Below, in pieces: positions 35,869-45,309 of a DNA stretch of 64,000 nucleotides. Each line of letters opens with the position of its first letter. The stretch's first letter is position 1. The position numbers and the translations under genes were made by a program. The notes below the pieces were generated by a model, which was given only the letters and a program-made list of their open reading frames with translations, was not told the DNA's origin and searched no databases. The DNA comes from Aquimarina sp. AU58 (GTDB lineage: Bacteria > Bacteroidota > Bacteroidia > Flavobacteriales > Flavobacteriaceae), in NCBI RefSeq assembly GCF_900312745.1, contig NZ_OMPD01000007.1, forward strand, positions 130,523 to 194,522, read 5' to 3'.

Positions 35869-37698
35869 TTAAAACGGAATTGTGAAATAGAACGTACTTC
35901 CACTTTTTTCTTTAGATGTAAGCCAGATTTTACCCCCGTGGGCTTCTACAATTTTTTTACAATGCGCCAAACCAATACCTGTACCTTCATACTTATCTCT
36001 GGAATGTAACCTTTGAAAAATTGCAAATATTCGTTCCTGGTGTTCTTTTGGTATCCCAATACCATTATCTTTTACAGAGAATTCCCAGAAACCTTTTGAT
36101 GCGTCTTCTGGATCATTTTTTTCGACACATGCAATATCTATCTCAGGAATAGTATCTGGAGCACTAAATTTAATACCATTACTAATGAGGTTTTGAAACA
36201 ATAACCGAAGTTCTATTTCTGAACCTTTAACTAGAGGTAGATCTTTTACCCTAATTTTTGTTCCTGTTTTTTCAAGAACAACTTTTAAATCCTTTTTTAA
36301 CTCTTGTATAAGGGTATTACAATCAACAGTATCATACTCTTTACTTCTTCCTAATCGAGAATATTCTAATAATGCATCAATCAATTTTTTCATTCGCACA
36401 CTGGCGTCCTGAATAAAAGTCATACTTTCTTTTCCGGCTTCATCAAAATTTTCTCCATAATCTTCTGCCAATAACCCAATAAAACTCGATATTGTATTTA
36501 GAGGTTCCTGAAGATCATGACTTGCTATATACGCAAATTGTTCTAATTCTTTATTTTTTGCCTCCAGCTCTACAGATTGCTTGTATATTTCCTGGTTTTT
36601 ATGCTTCAGCTCTTGATTATATTTTTTCTTAGCCCGATAATTCCTATATATATAAAAGCTAATGATAAGAGTAAGGAGTACCAAGGCAATAAGTAATATA
36701 TTTACTTTTTTATGAGTATAAAGTTCTGAAGCTTGTTGATTTAATACGTTCTCTTGTTCTTTGATTTTTTCTTTCTGCTCTTCCAGAAACTCATTTTGCT
36801 TACTAATTTCCCTGTTGCTTTGTATAATTTTTTCTTCCTGACTTTTTATAAAAGCAACTTGTTCCTGGATATTTTTTTCGAGTTCTCTTTCGATTACAAC
36901 CTTTTCTTTATATTTTTTTTGTTGTATTTCACTCTCAGAATAAAGACTTTCTATCTTTTTATTTCTTCTGTTAATCTCTCCTTCTTTACTATCAATTTTT
37001 TCTAATTGATCTGTTATTTTTTCTTCCTGAAATTGTATTTGTTTTTCTTTGTCTTTTAATATCGCCTCTTGCTTATCTTTATCTTCTTGTACCTTATTTA
37101 GAGTTCTTTCTGTTTTTCGGTATAAACGTTTCCATTTTTCGGAAGAAGTGATCGCATGTTTTCCTAATGTAGGAGCAATGGTAAACCCTTCTTTTTCTAT
37201 TCGGCTTTCATTAATCTCATATTCAAAAGAATCTCCTACATTAACCATATTAATCATAGAAGCATTAAAGTTATAATCCTCTCCAACAAGCATTATGTTT
37301 TTTCCTGAAATCTTACTAAGAATATAATGCATATCATAGTTATACTTATGATTTACATATAGTAACTGAATATCTTTTACATTCTTAACAAATTGAAATC
37401 GAACAATCTCTACCGGCTTACCATGGATCATACGCCTTAGAGACATTGCCTTTAAGTCTAGTATCGTTCGATCGGGTCCAAGTACACCTATTTTAAAATT
37501 TGGTTGTTCTTCTATAGTTGACCAACCTATTTGTTGTGCAAAGTTAAAAACAAATATAGCGCGCTGTAATCTTTTTACTTCTTCATTATTTGTTTCCTGA
37601 GCCTTTATTTTTACAGAAAAACTCGTGGTAAGAATGCATAAAAGTATAGCTATTACATTAGTATATACGGTCGATATATATTGATGCTTATACATCAT
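35869..37698 (-). CDS. sensor histidine kinase with YfiR-like input domain
   Basis: 609 aa. Signal-anchor/leader near residues 8-30. A YfiR (DUF4154) domain (~38-180, start LQRAIFVFNFAQQIGW) would lie in the periplasm. A long Gln/Glu/Lys coiled coil (~195-325), a membrane helix (~330-350) and a second short coiled coil follow. HisKA has the phospho-accepting His394 in ASHDLQEPL. HATPase_c has the N-box region LISNGIKFS, G1 DNGIGIP and G2 GTGIGLA. YfiR domains usually gate periplasmic signalling. The start overlaps the TonB receptor stop by 4 bases, so receptor and kinase are translationally coupled. The two single-domain response regulators upstream are likely partners. Confidence 0.88.
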   Translation of the reverse strand: MMYKHQYISTVYTNVIAILLCILTTSFSVKIKAQETNNEEVKRLQRAIFVFNFAQQIGWSTIEEQPNFKIGVLGPDRTILDLKAMSLRRMIHGKPVEIVRFQFVKNVKDIQLLYVNHKYNYDMHYILSKISGKNIMLVGEDYNFNASMINMVNVGDSFEYEINESRIEKEGFTIAPTLGKHAITSSEKWKRLYRKTERTLNKVQEDKDKQEAILKDKEKQIQFQEEKITDQLEKIDSKEGEINRRNKKIESLYSESEIQQKKYKEKVVIERELEKNIQEQVAFIKSQEEKIIQSNREISKQNEFLEEQKEKIKEQENVLNQQASELYTHKKVNILLIALVLLTLIISFYIYRNYRAKKKYNQELKHKNQEIYKQSVELEAKNKELEQFAYIASHDLQEPLNTISSFIGLLAEDYGENFDEAGKESMTFIQDASVRMKKLIDALLEYSRLGRSKEYDTVDCNTLIQELKKDLKVVLEKTGTKIRVKDLPLVKGSEIELRLLFQNLISNGIKFSAPDTIPEIDIACVEKNDPEDASKGFWEFSVKDNGIGIPKEHQERIFAIFQRLHSRDKYEGTGIGLAHCKKIVEAHGGKIWLTSKEKSGSTFYFTIPF

Positions 37699-40403
37699 AA
37701 TCTAAGTAATAGTCTTACATAATAATTCGATCCGTTAACACCAAACTGTTGCACTCTCCTACTATACATAAAATTTCCATCTTCTGTATTAGCGGCATGT
37801 TTATGTTTATCTGGATAGACATTAAAAACATTATTCCCTCCAAGGGTACATTTTATATAATCGCTAACTTGATACGATATAGCCATATCTGTTACAAGCT
37901 TAGGAGAGAATACCTGATCTCTGGATTCTACATTTCCCGTAAAATCATTTACTACCCAATTTAGAGAATTTCCATCATTTGGGTGAATAAATTTAACCTT
38001 ACCAAAAAGTGTATTTACCACCTGAAATCCAAACTGCTCAAAGTCATAAGAAAGCAGTGAATTTATTTTATAACTAGGTTGTGCAAATTCTACTCTGGCA
38101 ATTTCCTCTCTATTAAACAATACTTCCTCTTGCCCTTCTAATGTTTGCGAAACGTTAATTGGTCCTTTTACTTTGGTCTTTGTAAAATTACCTCCAAGAG
38201 AAGCATTAAATTCTCCTGTACCGAGAGTTGTTTTAAAAAATAGTGATAGATCGGCGCCAGAGGTTCTAGAATCTATTGCATTCGTAAAAAATTGAGCGGC
38301 ACCAACATTAAAAGGTTCTAATATTTCTTCATATCCTTCTGCAAATCTTCCCGAAAGAACAATTCTATCTCGTATATTAATTAAGTAATAATCGAAGCTA
38401 AACGTAATATTATCGTTTAGTTTTCCGCTGAAACCAGTATTAAAATGACTTGATAGTTCGGGTTTTAAGTTTCCGACATCAAAAGCCTCTGTAGCAACAG
38501 CACTTTCATTATTAAAAGTACCTACCTGTACACTTTCTCCATTAATAAACTGGGTACTTATATTCTGGAAAAATACTTGGTGAAGAGAAGGTGCCCTAAA
38601 CCCGGTAGAAAATCCTGCTCTAATACTAATTTCATCCCTAACTCTATACCTACCTGATAGTTTCCAGATCGCCTGACCTCCAAAATCATTATATGCTTCA
38701 TATCTGGCGGCTCCTCTAATTAAAAGTTTGTCTGTTATATTTGCTTCGATATCCAGATATCCAGAACTATTTGTCCTAAAACGATTTAATGCATTTTCTG
38801 GCTGAAAACCAGGAAAAACCTGCGCTCCAACAATTCTGGGTAATTCTACCCCAGAAGTATCGGTATAGGTACTTCCCCCATCAACATAAGAAGCTTCTTC
38901 TCCTGCAACGATCTCATAATTCTCTACTCGCAGTTCTGCTCCAAAGGCTACATTTACACCACTTAGCCAATCAAATGTTCTTGAGATATCAAGGTTTGTC
39001 GTATTTTGCTTATAGATAAACCCTCCTGCATAAAATGTTCTGGGCGATGTTACTCCTAAGGAGGCATTATTAGAATTATTTACTGTATAATCTAATCTAT
39101 TAACTCCAATAGAATGGCTAAAATCTACATTCCATTCGTTTTTAATTCCTCGTATTCCTCCTGTAATTGCATCATCCTGAATATCGGTAAGAATTTCTGG
39201 AGAAAAACCATTTGGGAACAACTCTAAAACTACCCTATTCTCATCTTTAGGAAAACGATAGAATCCTTTTGAGGTTCCTTCTCTGTAATTTCTGCCTCCA
39301 TGCATATAAAATGTTGCATAGTCAGACATTATTATTTCTCCATTAAATGATAATGCAAGATTTTGGGTTTCTGCACTTCCGATCTCCATTACTCGTTTAC
39401 CAGAATATCCTGTCTGTGCAAAAAAATTGTTTTCCTCGATTAGTGTTTGATCGGTTGTACTATCATTAGAATATACTGTACCTGTATAGTCTCCAGATCT
39501 ATTAATAGACTCTCTATCTCTATATTCTGCTGTAACATTTATATATCCTTCTTTTCCTATTTTTAATCCAAAATTTGCAGAAGAATATATATTAAGTCCA
39601 TCTCCTTTGGTGTTTATTGCTACTCTATTATCGAGTTGAATAATTTCTGTTTGCTTTTTTAAGATAATATTAATTACTCCTGCAATAGCATCAGAACCAT
39701 ATTGAGAAGTCGCTCCATCTCGTAATATTTCAATGCGTTCTATAGATGCTATGGGTATCGCATTAAAATCGGTACCTACCGATCCTCTACCCACAGTACC
39801 ATTAACATTTAATAAAGAACTATTATGCCTGCGTTTCCCATTAACCAACACAAGTACCTGATCTGGCCCTAATCCTCTAAGTGTGGCTGGATCTATATGA
39901 TCTGTACCATCTGCTATGGTTTGATGTGTAGAATGAAAAGAAGGAATTAAATAATGAAGAATATGACTCAATTCTACCTGGGACGAATTCGTTAATTGTT
40001 GCGGTGAAATAATATCTACAGCTGCAGTATTCTTTAAAATTGATTTTGGTTTAGCCCTTGACCCCAAAGAAACGGGTTGATCGATCGAGAATCCCGTTTC
40101 TAAGATAAAATCTACCTTTGCAGTATCTCCAACCTTAACCAGTATTGTTTTAGAAACAGAAGTGTACATCACAAATTCTGAAGTAACTATATACTCTCCC
40201 TCATCAACATCAAAGCTATAATTACCATTAACATCTGTTGTAGTATTTTTATCTGTACCTTCTATAACTACTCTTGCTCCTGGCAGATTACCAAATTGAT
40301 CAGAGACATTACCTGATATTACTGCTCTCGATTGAGAAAATGCCCCAAAAATAAAACAAAGAAATAGTATACCAGTAAGGCATAACCTATACTGAACTAA
40401 CAA
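37695..40403 (-). CDS. TonB-dependent outer-membrane receptor
   Basis: 902 aa. Leader core LCLTGILFLCFIFGAFSQ. A carboxypeptidase-regulatory-like domain (~27-110, GNVSDQFGNLPGARVVIEGT) is followed by the plug (~130-245, with VLVNGKRRHNSS and IERIEILRDGATSQYGSDAI) and a 22-strand-type barrel to the terminal YYVRLLLRL. The frame opens with TTG at 40403 and no upstream ATG is in frame. Transport substrate unknown; no SusD-like partner is nearby, so it is not a glycan PUL pair. It overlaps the YfiR histidine kinase gene by 4 bases, which suggests a receptor that reports to the kinase. Confidence 0.9.
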   Translation of the reverse strand: MLVQYRLCLTGILFLCFIFGAFSQSRAVISGNVSDQFGNLPGARVVIEGTDKNTTTDVNGNYSFDVDEGEYIVTSEFVMYTSVSKTILVKVGDTAKVDFILETGFSIDQPVSLGSRAKPKSILKNTAAVDIISPQQLTNSSQVELSHILHYLIPSFHSTHQTIADGTDHIDPATLRGLGPDQVLVLVNGKRRHNSSLLNVNGTVGRGSVGTDFNAIPIASIERIEILRDGATSQYGSDAIAGVINIILKKQTEIIQLDNRVAINTKGDGLNIYSSANFGLKIGKEGYINVTAEYRDRESINRSGDYTGTVYSNDSTTDQTLIEENNFFAQTGYSGKRVMEIGSAETQNLALSFNGEIIMSDYATFYMHGGRNYREGTSKGFYRFPKDENRVVLELFPNGFSPEILTDIQDDAITGGIRGIKNEWNVDFSHSIGVNRLDYTVNNSNNASLGVTSPRTFYAGGFIYKQNTTNLDISRTFDWLSGVNVAFGAELRVENYEIVAGEEASYVDGGSTYTDTSGVELPRIVGAQVFPGFQPENALNRFRTNSSGYLDIEANITDKLLIRGAARYEAYNDFGGQAIWKLSGRYRVRDEISIRAGFSTGFRAPSLHQVFFQNISTQFINGESVQVGTFNNESAVATEAFDVGNLKPELSSHFNTGFSGKLNDNITFSFDYYLINIRDRIVLSGRFAEGYEEILEPFNVGAAQFFTNAIDSRTSGADLSLFFKTTLGTGEFNASLGGNFTKTKVKGPINVSQTLEGQEEVLFNREEIARVEFAQPSYKINSLLSYDFEQFGFQVVNTLFGKVKFIHPNDGNSLNWVVNDFTGNVESRDQVFSPKLVTDMAISYQVSDYIKCTLGGNNVFNVYPDKHKHAANTEDGNFMYSRRVQQFGVNGSNYYVRLLLRL

Positions 40404-40536
40404 AATAGAAGGGTCTTTTTTAATCTGTGTCTTAATATGTTTACTTATTTAGATTTTAAATAAATTGCTTTGTGCGCATTCAAAACTATCATAAGTTCAT
40501 TCAAAATACAAATATATATGGGGGCAATATCTGAAG

Positions 40537-40971
40537 TTATAGTATCTTTTTATATGATTCTGAGCAAGAATCCAACTCTGACGATTTAAAATATTTTGTC
40601 ACAATCTTACAAACAATCTCTTTAGTTAACATTTTTTGTGCGTATTCTTTTATTTCTAGAATACGCTCTGCTTTTTCCTGATCTTCTTTACTTAACTCTG
40701 TTCCCAACATAAGTATTATAATAGATCCCTTATACTTATCATCTAATTTCTGGTATTCGGCAATAAACTCCCAACCATCCATGACAGGCATATTAATATC
40801 CAAAAAAATAATTTCGGGAACAATTTCGGATTGAATATGATCTAGTGCTTGTTGTCCATTTTCGGCAATAAAAACCTCTTCTACACATTGTACTTTTTCA
40901 ATAATTGTTTTATTAAAAAAGTTAGTTGCTTTACTATCATCAATGAGAAGAAAACGTTTTAATTTTTTCAT
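40537..40971 (-). CDS. single-domain response regulator with atypical switch residues
   Basis: About 144 aa from ATG 40971 (the frame opens with TTG at 40977). CheY-like receiver: acidic pair Asp11-Asp12, phospho-acceptor Asp58 in FLDINMP. The usual Lys-Pro is Lys113-Met and the conserved Ser/Thr after strand 4 seems replaced (ILMLGTE), so signalling through conformational switching may be altered. There is no DNA-binding output. It follows the other regulator by 2 bases and precedes the TonB receptor gene by 134 bases. Confidence 0.85.
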   Translation of the reverse strand: MKKLKRFLLIDDSKATNFFNKTIIEKVQCVEEVFIAENGQQALDHIQSEIVPEIIFLDINMPVMDGWEFIAEYQKLDDKYKGSIIILMLGTELSKEDQEKAERILEIKEYAQKMLTKEIVCKIVTKYFKSSELDSCSESYKKIL

Positions 40972-40973
40972 TA

Positions 40974-41378
40974 TCAAAAATGGTTTTTTAGCACATCATC
41001 CAATAAATCCATAGATAATGGTTTATTGATAAAATCATCGACCGAATGATTTTTGGCAGATGCTCTTACATCATCTGGGTTAGAAGAAGTTGATAATAAA
41101 ATCACTTTAATATCAGCTGTTACTTTTTGATCCAGTTTAGAAAACTCGGTCAAAAACTCCCACCCATTCATTGCAGGCATATTGATATCCAAAAAAATAA
41201 GGTCAGGTTTTGTTGCTGTATTATTCTCTACAGCATTAAGATAATCTAGAGCCGCCATACCACTTTGCACAGTATTAACCTGATAAAAGTCTTCGTGTTT
41301 GGTAACAACTCTTTCGTTAAAGAAATTCGTGGCCTTGTCATCATCTATTAACAAGACACAATTCACCAATGTATTCAT
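40974..41378 (-). CDS. single-domain response regulator (CheY-like)
   Basis: 134 aa, receiver domain only. Acidic pocket Asp12-Asp13, phospho-acceptor Asp64 in FLDINMP, Ser96/Thr97 and Lys119-Pro120 are all present, so it looks fully functional. It is about one-third identical to the regulator that follows by 2 bases, consistent with tandem duplication. It is the first gene of the cluster that ends with the TonB receptor and YfiR kinase. This Rcp1-type regulator could pass phosphate to other proteins because it has no output domain. Confidence 0.88.
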   Translation of the reverse strand: MNTLVNCVLLIDDDKATNFFNERVVTKHEDFYQVNTVQSGMAALDYLNAVENNTATKPDLIFLDINMPAMNGWEFLTEFSKLDQKVTADIKVILLSTSSNPDDVRASAKNHSVDDFINKPLSMDLLDDVLKNHF

Positions 41379-41579
41379 TTAATTTCCCAATTACGCTCAA
41401 AGGAAATAAACTTATTTGATATGACAATAACAAAACTAAATTTTATGAAATAGTTTTCGTTTAACAACACAAATTTAACGGTAAAATGTATTTTCTAAAA
41501 TTACTTTTCTGAAATAAAGGAATTTATGGTTTAAAAAAACGAATACCAAATACATTAAAGTATATGATTTTAACAAAAA

Positions 41580-41619
41580 AAATACAGCCTCTTATTTTAA
41601 GAAATAAGAGGCTGTATTT
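41580..41619. terminator. strong intrinsic terminator after the 254-aa T9SS gene
   Basis: Perfect 18-bp stem (arms 41580-41597 and 41602-41619; core ATACAGCCTCTTATTT) with loop TAAG. On the minus strand it is followed by TTTTTTG. It lies 18 bases past the stop of the 254-aa gene. Confidence 0.88.
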
Positions 41620-41636
41620 AAGCTTATCTGTATTTT

Positions 41637-42401
41637 TTATTCTACAATAAGCTTTTCAAGCTGTTTTTTCCCTTCCGATTCGACTTGAATCAAATAAAAT
41701 CCTGGTTTCAGTTTATGTGAATTGAATTCGAAAACATATTCTGTATTCCCTGCTTTTACATCTTCAAGTATTTTTCTTTTATCTATCAAATCAAAGATTT
41801 GTATTAGTACAGGTAATGGTTTAGCAGAAGAAACATTTACACTAAATCTGCCGTTTGATGATGGGTTAGGATAAACTGAAGCTTCAAATAACTTTGATTC
41901 TTTATCCAATGGCATACTTAATGATTCTTGATTATCTATTAAAACAACATTCTCATTCGATTTATCAGCATCTATGCTTTGAGCAACAGTTATAGTCGCA
42001 TAACCACTATTGATTCTTTGTTCGTAGATTTCATTTTTTGTAAATTCTTTGTAAAAAGAGGGAGAACTTACATTTACAAATTTTTCACTTCTTCTACTTC
42101 TACATCTAAAAACTTTTCTTGTTCTAGAAACAGATTTAAACTCTACTCTCACTAAACGCTTACTTTCATTGTATATCTGAGAAAAGAAATAATTTCTATT
42201 TATGAATCGTATTCCTTGTAAATTATTAAACAAGAAATCTTCTGAACCATCATCGAATATGGCTTTAATCGATTGTAGACCATCTAATGATCCACAAGAA
42301 GATGGACCCGAACCAATATACCCACTTATGGTCAATTGGTAGTTTTGTGCAAATGTGGTAAATGTGATGGATAACATCACTAATACTAATAATTTTTTCA
42401 T
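41637..42401 (-). CDS. small T9SS-secreted protein sharing the N-terminal domain of the giant adhesin
   Basis: 254 aa. Signal peptide 1-19 (ends TFAQ). A ~125-residue domain follows, starting NYQLTISGYIGSGPSSCGS, that matches the first domain of the 2142-aa SprB-repeat protein (IYTITVFGEIGLGKEACGK): same Cys-Gly, 'LQ.IK..F..G.E.F.F' and terminal 'GYA.I....' patterns. A linker leads to a type A T9SS sorting domain (VYPNPSSNGRFSVNV ... LEKLIVE). It is monocistronic, with its own terminator and an upstream CACTG-TTTT-CAGGG motif. Function unknown; a surface or secreted partner of the adhesin is likely. Confidence 0.8.
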   Translation of the reverse strand: MKKLLVLVMLSITFTTFAQNYQLTISGYIGSGPSSCGSLDGLQSIKAIFDDGSEDFLFNNLQGIRFINRNYFFSQIYNESKRLVRVEFKSVSRTRKVFRCRSRRSEKFVNVSSPSFYKEFTKNEIYEQRINSGYATITVAQSIDADKSNENVVLIDNQESLSMPLDKESKLFEASVYPNPSSNGRFSVNVSSAKPLPVLIQIFDLIDKRKILEDVKAGNTEYVFEFNSHKLKPGFYLIQVESEGKKQLEKLIVE

Positions 42402-42833
42402 GGTTTTAGGTTTTAAAAGTTATACTAAATTCTTTAGGAGTTTTAAAAATACTCTGAAATTCTTACGAAGACTTCACTGTTTTCAGGGTTTTCACACTTA
42501 AATAAAAAAACATAACAACCTGATTATAAGCATAATACTTTTTGTCTCCTGAAATGATAATCTAAATCTCTCGGTATTAAAAGCAGAGGAGTTCTACCCT
42601 ATTCTAAAATCGATAGAGCCACATATATGACTTAAAAAATCTTAATTACCTTATCCGATATCAGTTTTGACATACTTTTAATAAAGACTATTAAAAATAG
42701 ATGTAAATTTGAAACACATTCGGTTGATGGTTTTAGATGTCGAACTTACCTGATTATAAATAAACTTTTAATTGAATTGATTTTTCCCAGTGAATATGAA
42801 ATCAGAAATTCTTTATAAACTTCAATTAGATTA
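42402..42833. other. divergent intergenic region
   Basis: Between the minus-strand T9SS gene and the plus-strand YdjM-like gene. Apart from the CACTG-TTTT-CAGGG motif (42475-42488) I see no gene, RNA or strong hairpin; the region must hold two promoters. Confidence 0.5.
42475..42488. promoter_or_regulatory. CAC(G/T)G-W4-CAGGG motif, upstream of 254-aa T9SS gene
   Basis: CACTGTTTTCAGGG followed by TTTTCAC. It lies 74 bases upstream of the minus-strand gene 41637-42401, in the same orientation relative to its gene as the sites at 25905 and 35791. Confidence 0.5.
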
Positions 42834-43847
42834 ATGGATTCATTAACTCAAATCGTACTAGGAGCTGCTGTAGGAGAAGCTGTTCTGGGTAGAAAAGTAG
42901 GTAATAAAGCTATGCTTTGGGGCGCCATTGCAGGAACTATTCCTGACCTGGACGTACTATCCAAACTTTTTGTTGATCCTGTTACAGCAAATGAGTTGCA
43001 TCGTGGGTTTTCGCACTCCATACTCTTTAGTATACTTGCTGCTCCAATATTTGGTTGGATGATCTCTAAACTCTATCGCAATAATGAAGCAGACTGGAAA
43101 GATTGGTCAAGGCTTATGTTTCTGGGCCTTTTTACACATCCTATACTAGATGCATTTACCACATGGGGAACTCAGCTATTCTGGCCTTTTGATTATAAAG
43201 TTTCTTTTAAAAATATTTTTGTCGTAGACCCATTGTATACCATACCTTTTTTGATGTTTGTGATCCTGGCAATGTTCTATAAGCGTACACATCCTAAAAG
43301 AAGAAAGTTCAATACCCTTGGATTATACATTAGTAGTATTTATATGTTTATAACACTGGGATTAAAATGGTATACATATGGGGTGTTTCAGACCAATCTC
43401 GAAAATCAACATATTCGATATAAAGAGATTCAAACAAAACCAACTCCTCTCAATAGTATTTTATGGACTGCTAATGTAGAAACCGAAGATTCTTTTTTAA
43501 TAGCATACTATTCTCTATTAGAAAAAGAAGATATTATTACTTTTTCAGAATTTCCTAAAAACCATCATTTGTTGGGTAAAATGAAAGATGATCCTCTTAT
43601 TCCCAGATTAATTAAATTATCAGAAGGTTGGTATACTATCGAAAAAACGAATGACAAATTATTTTTTAATGACCTTAGGTTTGGGCAAATGGGAGTAGGT
43701 CAAGAAGCAAATAGATTTGTATTTAGCTATGAACTATTTTATGATGATAATGGTACTCTAACTGCTAAAGAAAGAGAAAGAAATATGGATGATGCTTCTC
43801 CCCTGCTGAAAAAATTATTTAGTAGAGTGTTAGGAAATAAATCATAA
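42834..43847 (+). CDS. YdjM/YbcI-like (DUF457) membrane-bound metal-dependent hydrolase family
   Basis: 337 aa. It begins with the family hallmark MDSLTQIVLGAAVGEAVLG and has conserved His/Asp motifs GTIPDLDVL, HRGFSHSILF and THPILDAFTTWG that fit a metal site inside the membrane. About five membrane helices in the first ~185 residues are followed by a soluble C-terminal region (~190-337). The family is widespread and the reaction is not established; E. coli YdjM is an SOS-regulated relative. It is divergent from the 254-aa T9SS gene and has no evident operon partner. Confidence 0.85.
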   Translation: MDSLTQIVLGAAVGEAVLGRKVGNKAMLWGAIAGTIPDLDVLSKLFVDPVTANELHRGFSHSILFSILAAPIFGWMISKLYRNNEADWKDWSRLMFLGLFTHPILDAFTTWGTQLFWPFDYKVSFKNIFVVDPLYTIPFLMFVILAMFYKRTHPKRRKFNTLGLYISSIYMFITLGLKWYTYGVFQTNLENQHIRYKEIQTKPTPLNSILWTANVETEDSFLIAYYSLLEKEDIITFSEFPKNHHLLGKMKDDPLIPRLIKLSEGWYTIEKTNDKLFFNDLRFGQMGVGQEANRFVFSYELFYDDNGTLTAKERERNMDDASPLLKKLFSRVLGNKS

Positions 43848-43936
43848 AAAGAACGTATTAAAACATCCTATTGTAAAGCTTTCGATAAACGATATGTGAA
43901 TACCTATGATTATTAAATTCTCTTAAATGATAGACA

Positions 43937-44596
43937 TTATAGTCTTTCTTTTTTCAAAATTTCTATATGACGCATTAATCGCTTTACATCTAAGGGTATA
44001 GTTCCATTATATACTCCCCTAATATATCCTTGTGTATCGACAAGTATAAAATTTTCTGTATGTATAAAGCTATTCTCATCCTGAGTCTTTATAAAATCTT
44101 CATCTGCAAAATACCCTTCGCGAGCAATGGTATAGATCTCATCTTTATCCCCGGTTACCAAATTCCATTTTCTATCATCTATAGTATTCTTTATTGCATA
44201 CTCTTTTAAAACAGGAACCGAATCATGCCACGGCATTACTGTATGTGACAATAATTTAATATCACTATCATTTTTATACATTTCCTGAATCAAATTCATG
44301 TTTTTAGTCAGCTTGGGGCAAATTCCAGGGCAAATGGTAAAGAAAAAATCAGCAACATATATCTTACCTTTATAGGTATCATTAGTAATCGTATCCCCAT
44401 TTTGGTTGATAAATGAAAATGGAGATATTTTATGTTTTCCTTCAAGGTCAGATGTGGTAAGCCACTGTGGTGTAAAATCAGAAGCAATAAAATAAGGCAA
44501 CTTATCTACTGTAGGTTTCACAATAGCCTTATCTTCTTGTTTTTTACATGAAAATACAAGAATCATACTTATAAATAATGATAAAAATAATCTCAT
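43937..44596 (-). CDS. SCO1/SenC family lipoprotein (copper/thiol-redox)
   Basis: 219 aa lipoprotein: leader with lipobox VFSC (Cys17). Thioredoxin-like fold with the Cu-binding/redox motif TICPGICP (Cys89, Cys93) and the distal His179 in SFIHTENF. SCO proteins deliver copper to the CuA site of cytochrome oxidase or act as thiol reductases in the periplasm. It is translationally close (4 bases) to the MORN-like lipoprotein gene, in a minus-strand set with the YHYH protein. The three genes recur together in my impression of marine flavobacteria, but I cannot verify this here. Confidence 0.9.
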   Translation of the reverse strand: MRLFLSLFISMILVFSCKKQEDKAIVKPTVDKLPYFIASDFTPQWLTTSDLEGKHKISPFSFINQNGDTITNDTYKGKIYVADFFFTICPGICPKLTKNMNLIQEMYKNDSDIKLLSHTVMPWHDSVPVLKEYAIKNTIDDRKWNLVTGDKDEIYTIAREGYFADEDFIKTQDENSFIHTENFILVDTQGYIRGVYNGTIPLDVKRLMRHIEILKKERL

Positions 44597-44600
44597 TTTT

Positions 44601-45167
44601 TTAATAAATTTTTGTAGAATCCTTCTTTATGGTGTAGCATTTTTTTAATCCAATAAGGCCAAATCGTTCGCCTTTAATCACTTCGTAATTTGCTCTAATA
44701 TTACCATCGGATCTAAACAATTGTTGTTTACCTTCCTCTTTTCCGTGGTTAAACCGAAAAGATTTTAAAAGCTGTCCGTTGGCATACCATTCCATAACAT
44801 TACCATGATATTTTCCTTCTTCATTAAAATGATACACGAATTTATGATAGTTATCGGGCCACCATCCTTGATGAGTACCCACTTTTATTCCTTTTTTATA
44901 AAAACGTTTTGTTCTAAGCTCTCCATTTTCATAAAAAGACTGTTCTTCTCCTTCTTTTCTTCCATCAACATAAATTACTTTTGATTTTATCTGATCATTT
45001 TTATAATAATCGATCAACATTCCCGAAAACAGTTTGGTTTTATAAAACAACTCGCCATTATCAAGATGCAAATTAGTATCTGTTGTCACAACAACACGAT
45101 CAGTATCTTCAGAAATACAGCTTATCAGGATTGCTAGTATTACGATAAAACTCAATACCTTTTTCAT
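44601..45167 (-). CDS. MORN/YwqK-repeat lipoprotein
   Basis: 188 aa. Lipoprotein leader with lipobox LISC (Cys17). The body is made of MORN-like/YwqK repeats of ~20-25 residues with the pattern 'G....YY.NGQL......' (for example GEEQSFYENGELRTKRFYKK and GNVMEWYANGQLLKSFRFNH). Pipelines name this family 'toxin-antitoxin system YwqK family antitoxin', but no toxin partner is present and the envelope location argues against that role. It is located between the YHYH and SCO genes and probably cofunctions with them in the periplasm. Confidence 0.8.
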   Translation of the reverse strand: MKKVLSFIVILAILISCISEDTDRVVVTTDTNLHLDNGELFYKTKLFSGMLIDYYKNDQIKSKVIYVDGRKEGEEQSFYENGELRTKRFYKKGIKVGTHQGWWPDNYHKFVYHFNEEGKYHGNVMEWYANGQLLKSFRFNHGKEEGKQQLFRSDGNIRANYEVIKGERFGLIGLKKCYTIKKDSTKIY

Positions 45168-45309
45168 CTGTTCTTTTTTATTGTTTTTTAGTTGTCAGAT
45201 GGAATTCACCATTGAACATCTCAGTTGGCATCAACTTTAATTGTTATGACTCATTTCACACCATCAAATTTTAGTAATTGCTGAAATTTCTTAATACTAG
45301 TCTTATCTC

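Noticed and set aside
37695-40403. SusC of a polysaccharide utilisation locus
   Set aside because: No SusD-like lipoprotein or glycan enzyme is adjacent, so a plain TonB-dependent receptor call was kept.
44601-45167. Antitoxin of a toxin-antitoxin pair (YwqK family name)
   Set aside because: It has a lipobox and lies between SCO and YHYH lipoprotein genes with no toxin; MORN-like repeat lipoprotein is the safer call.
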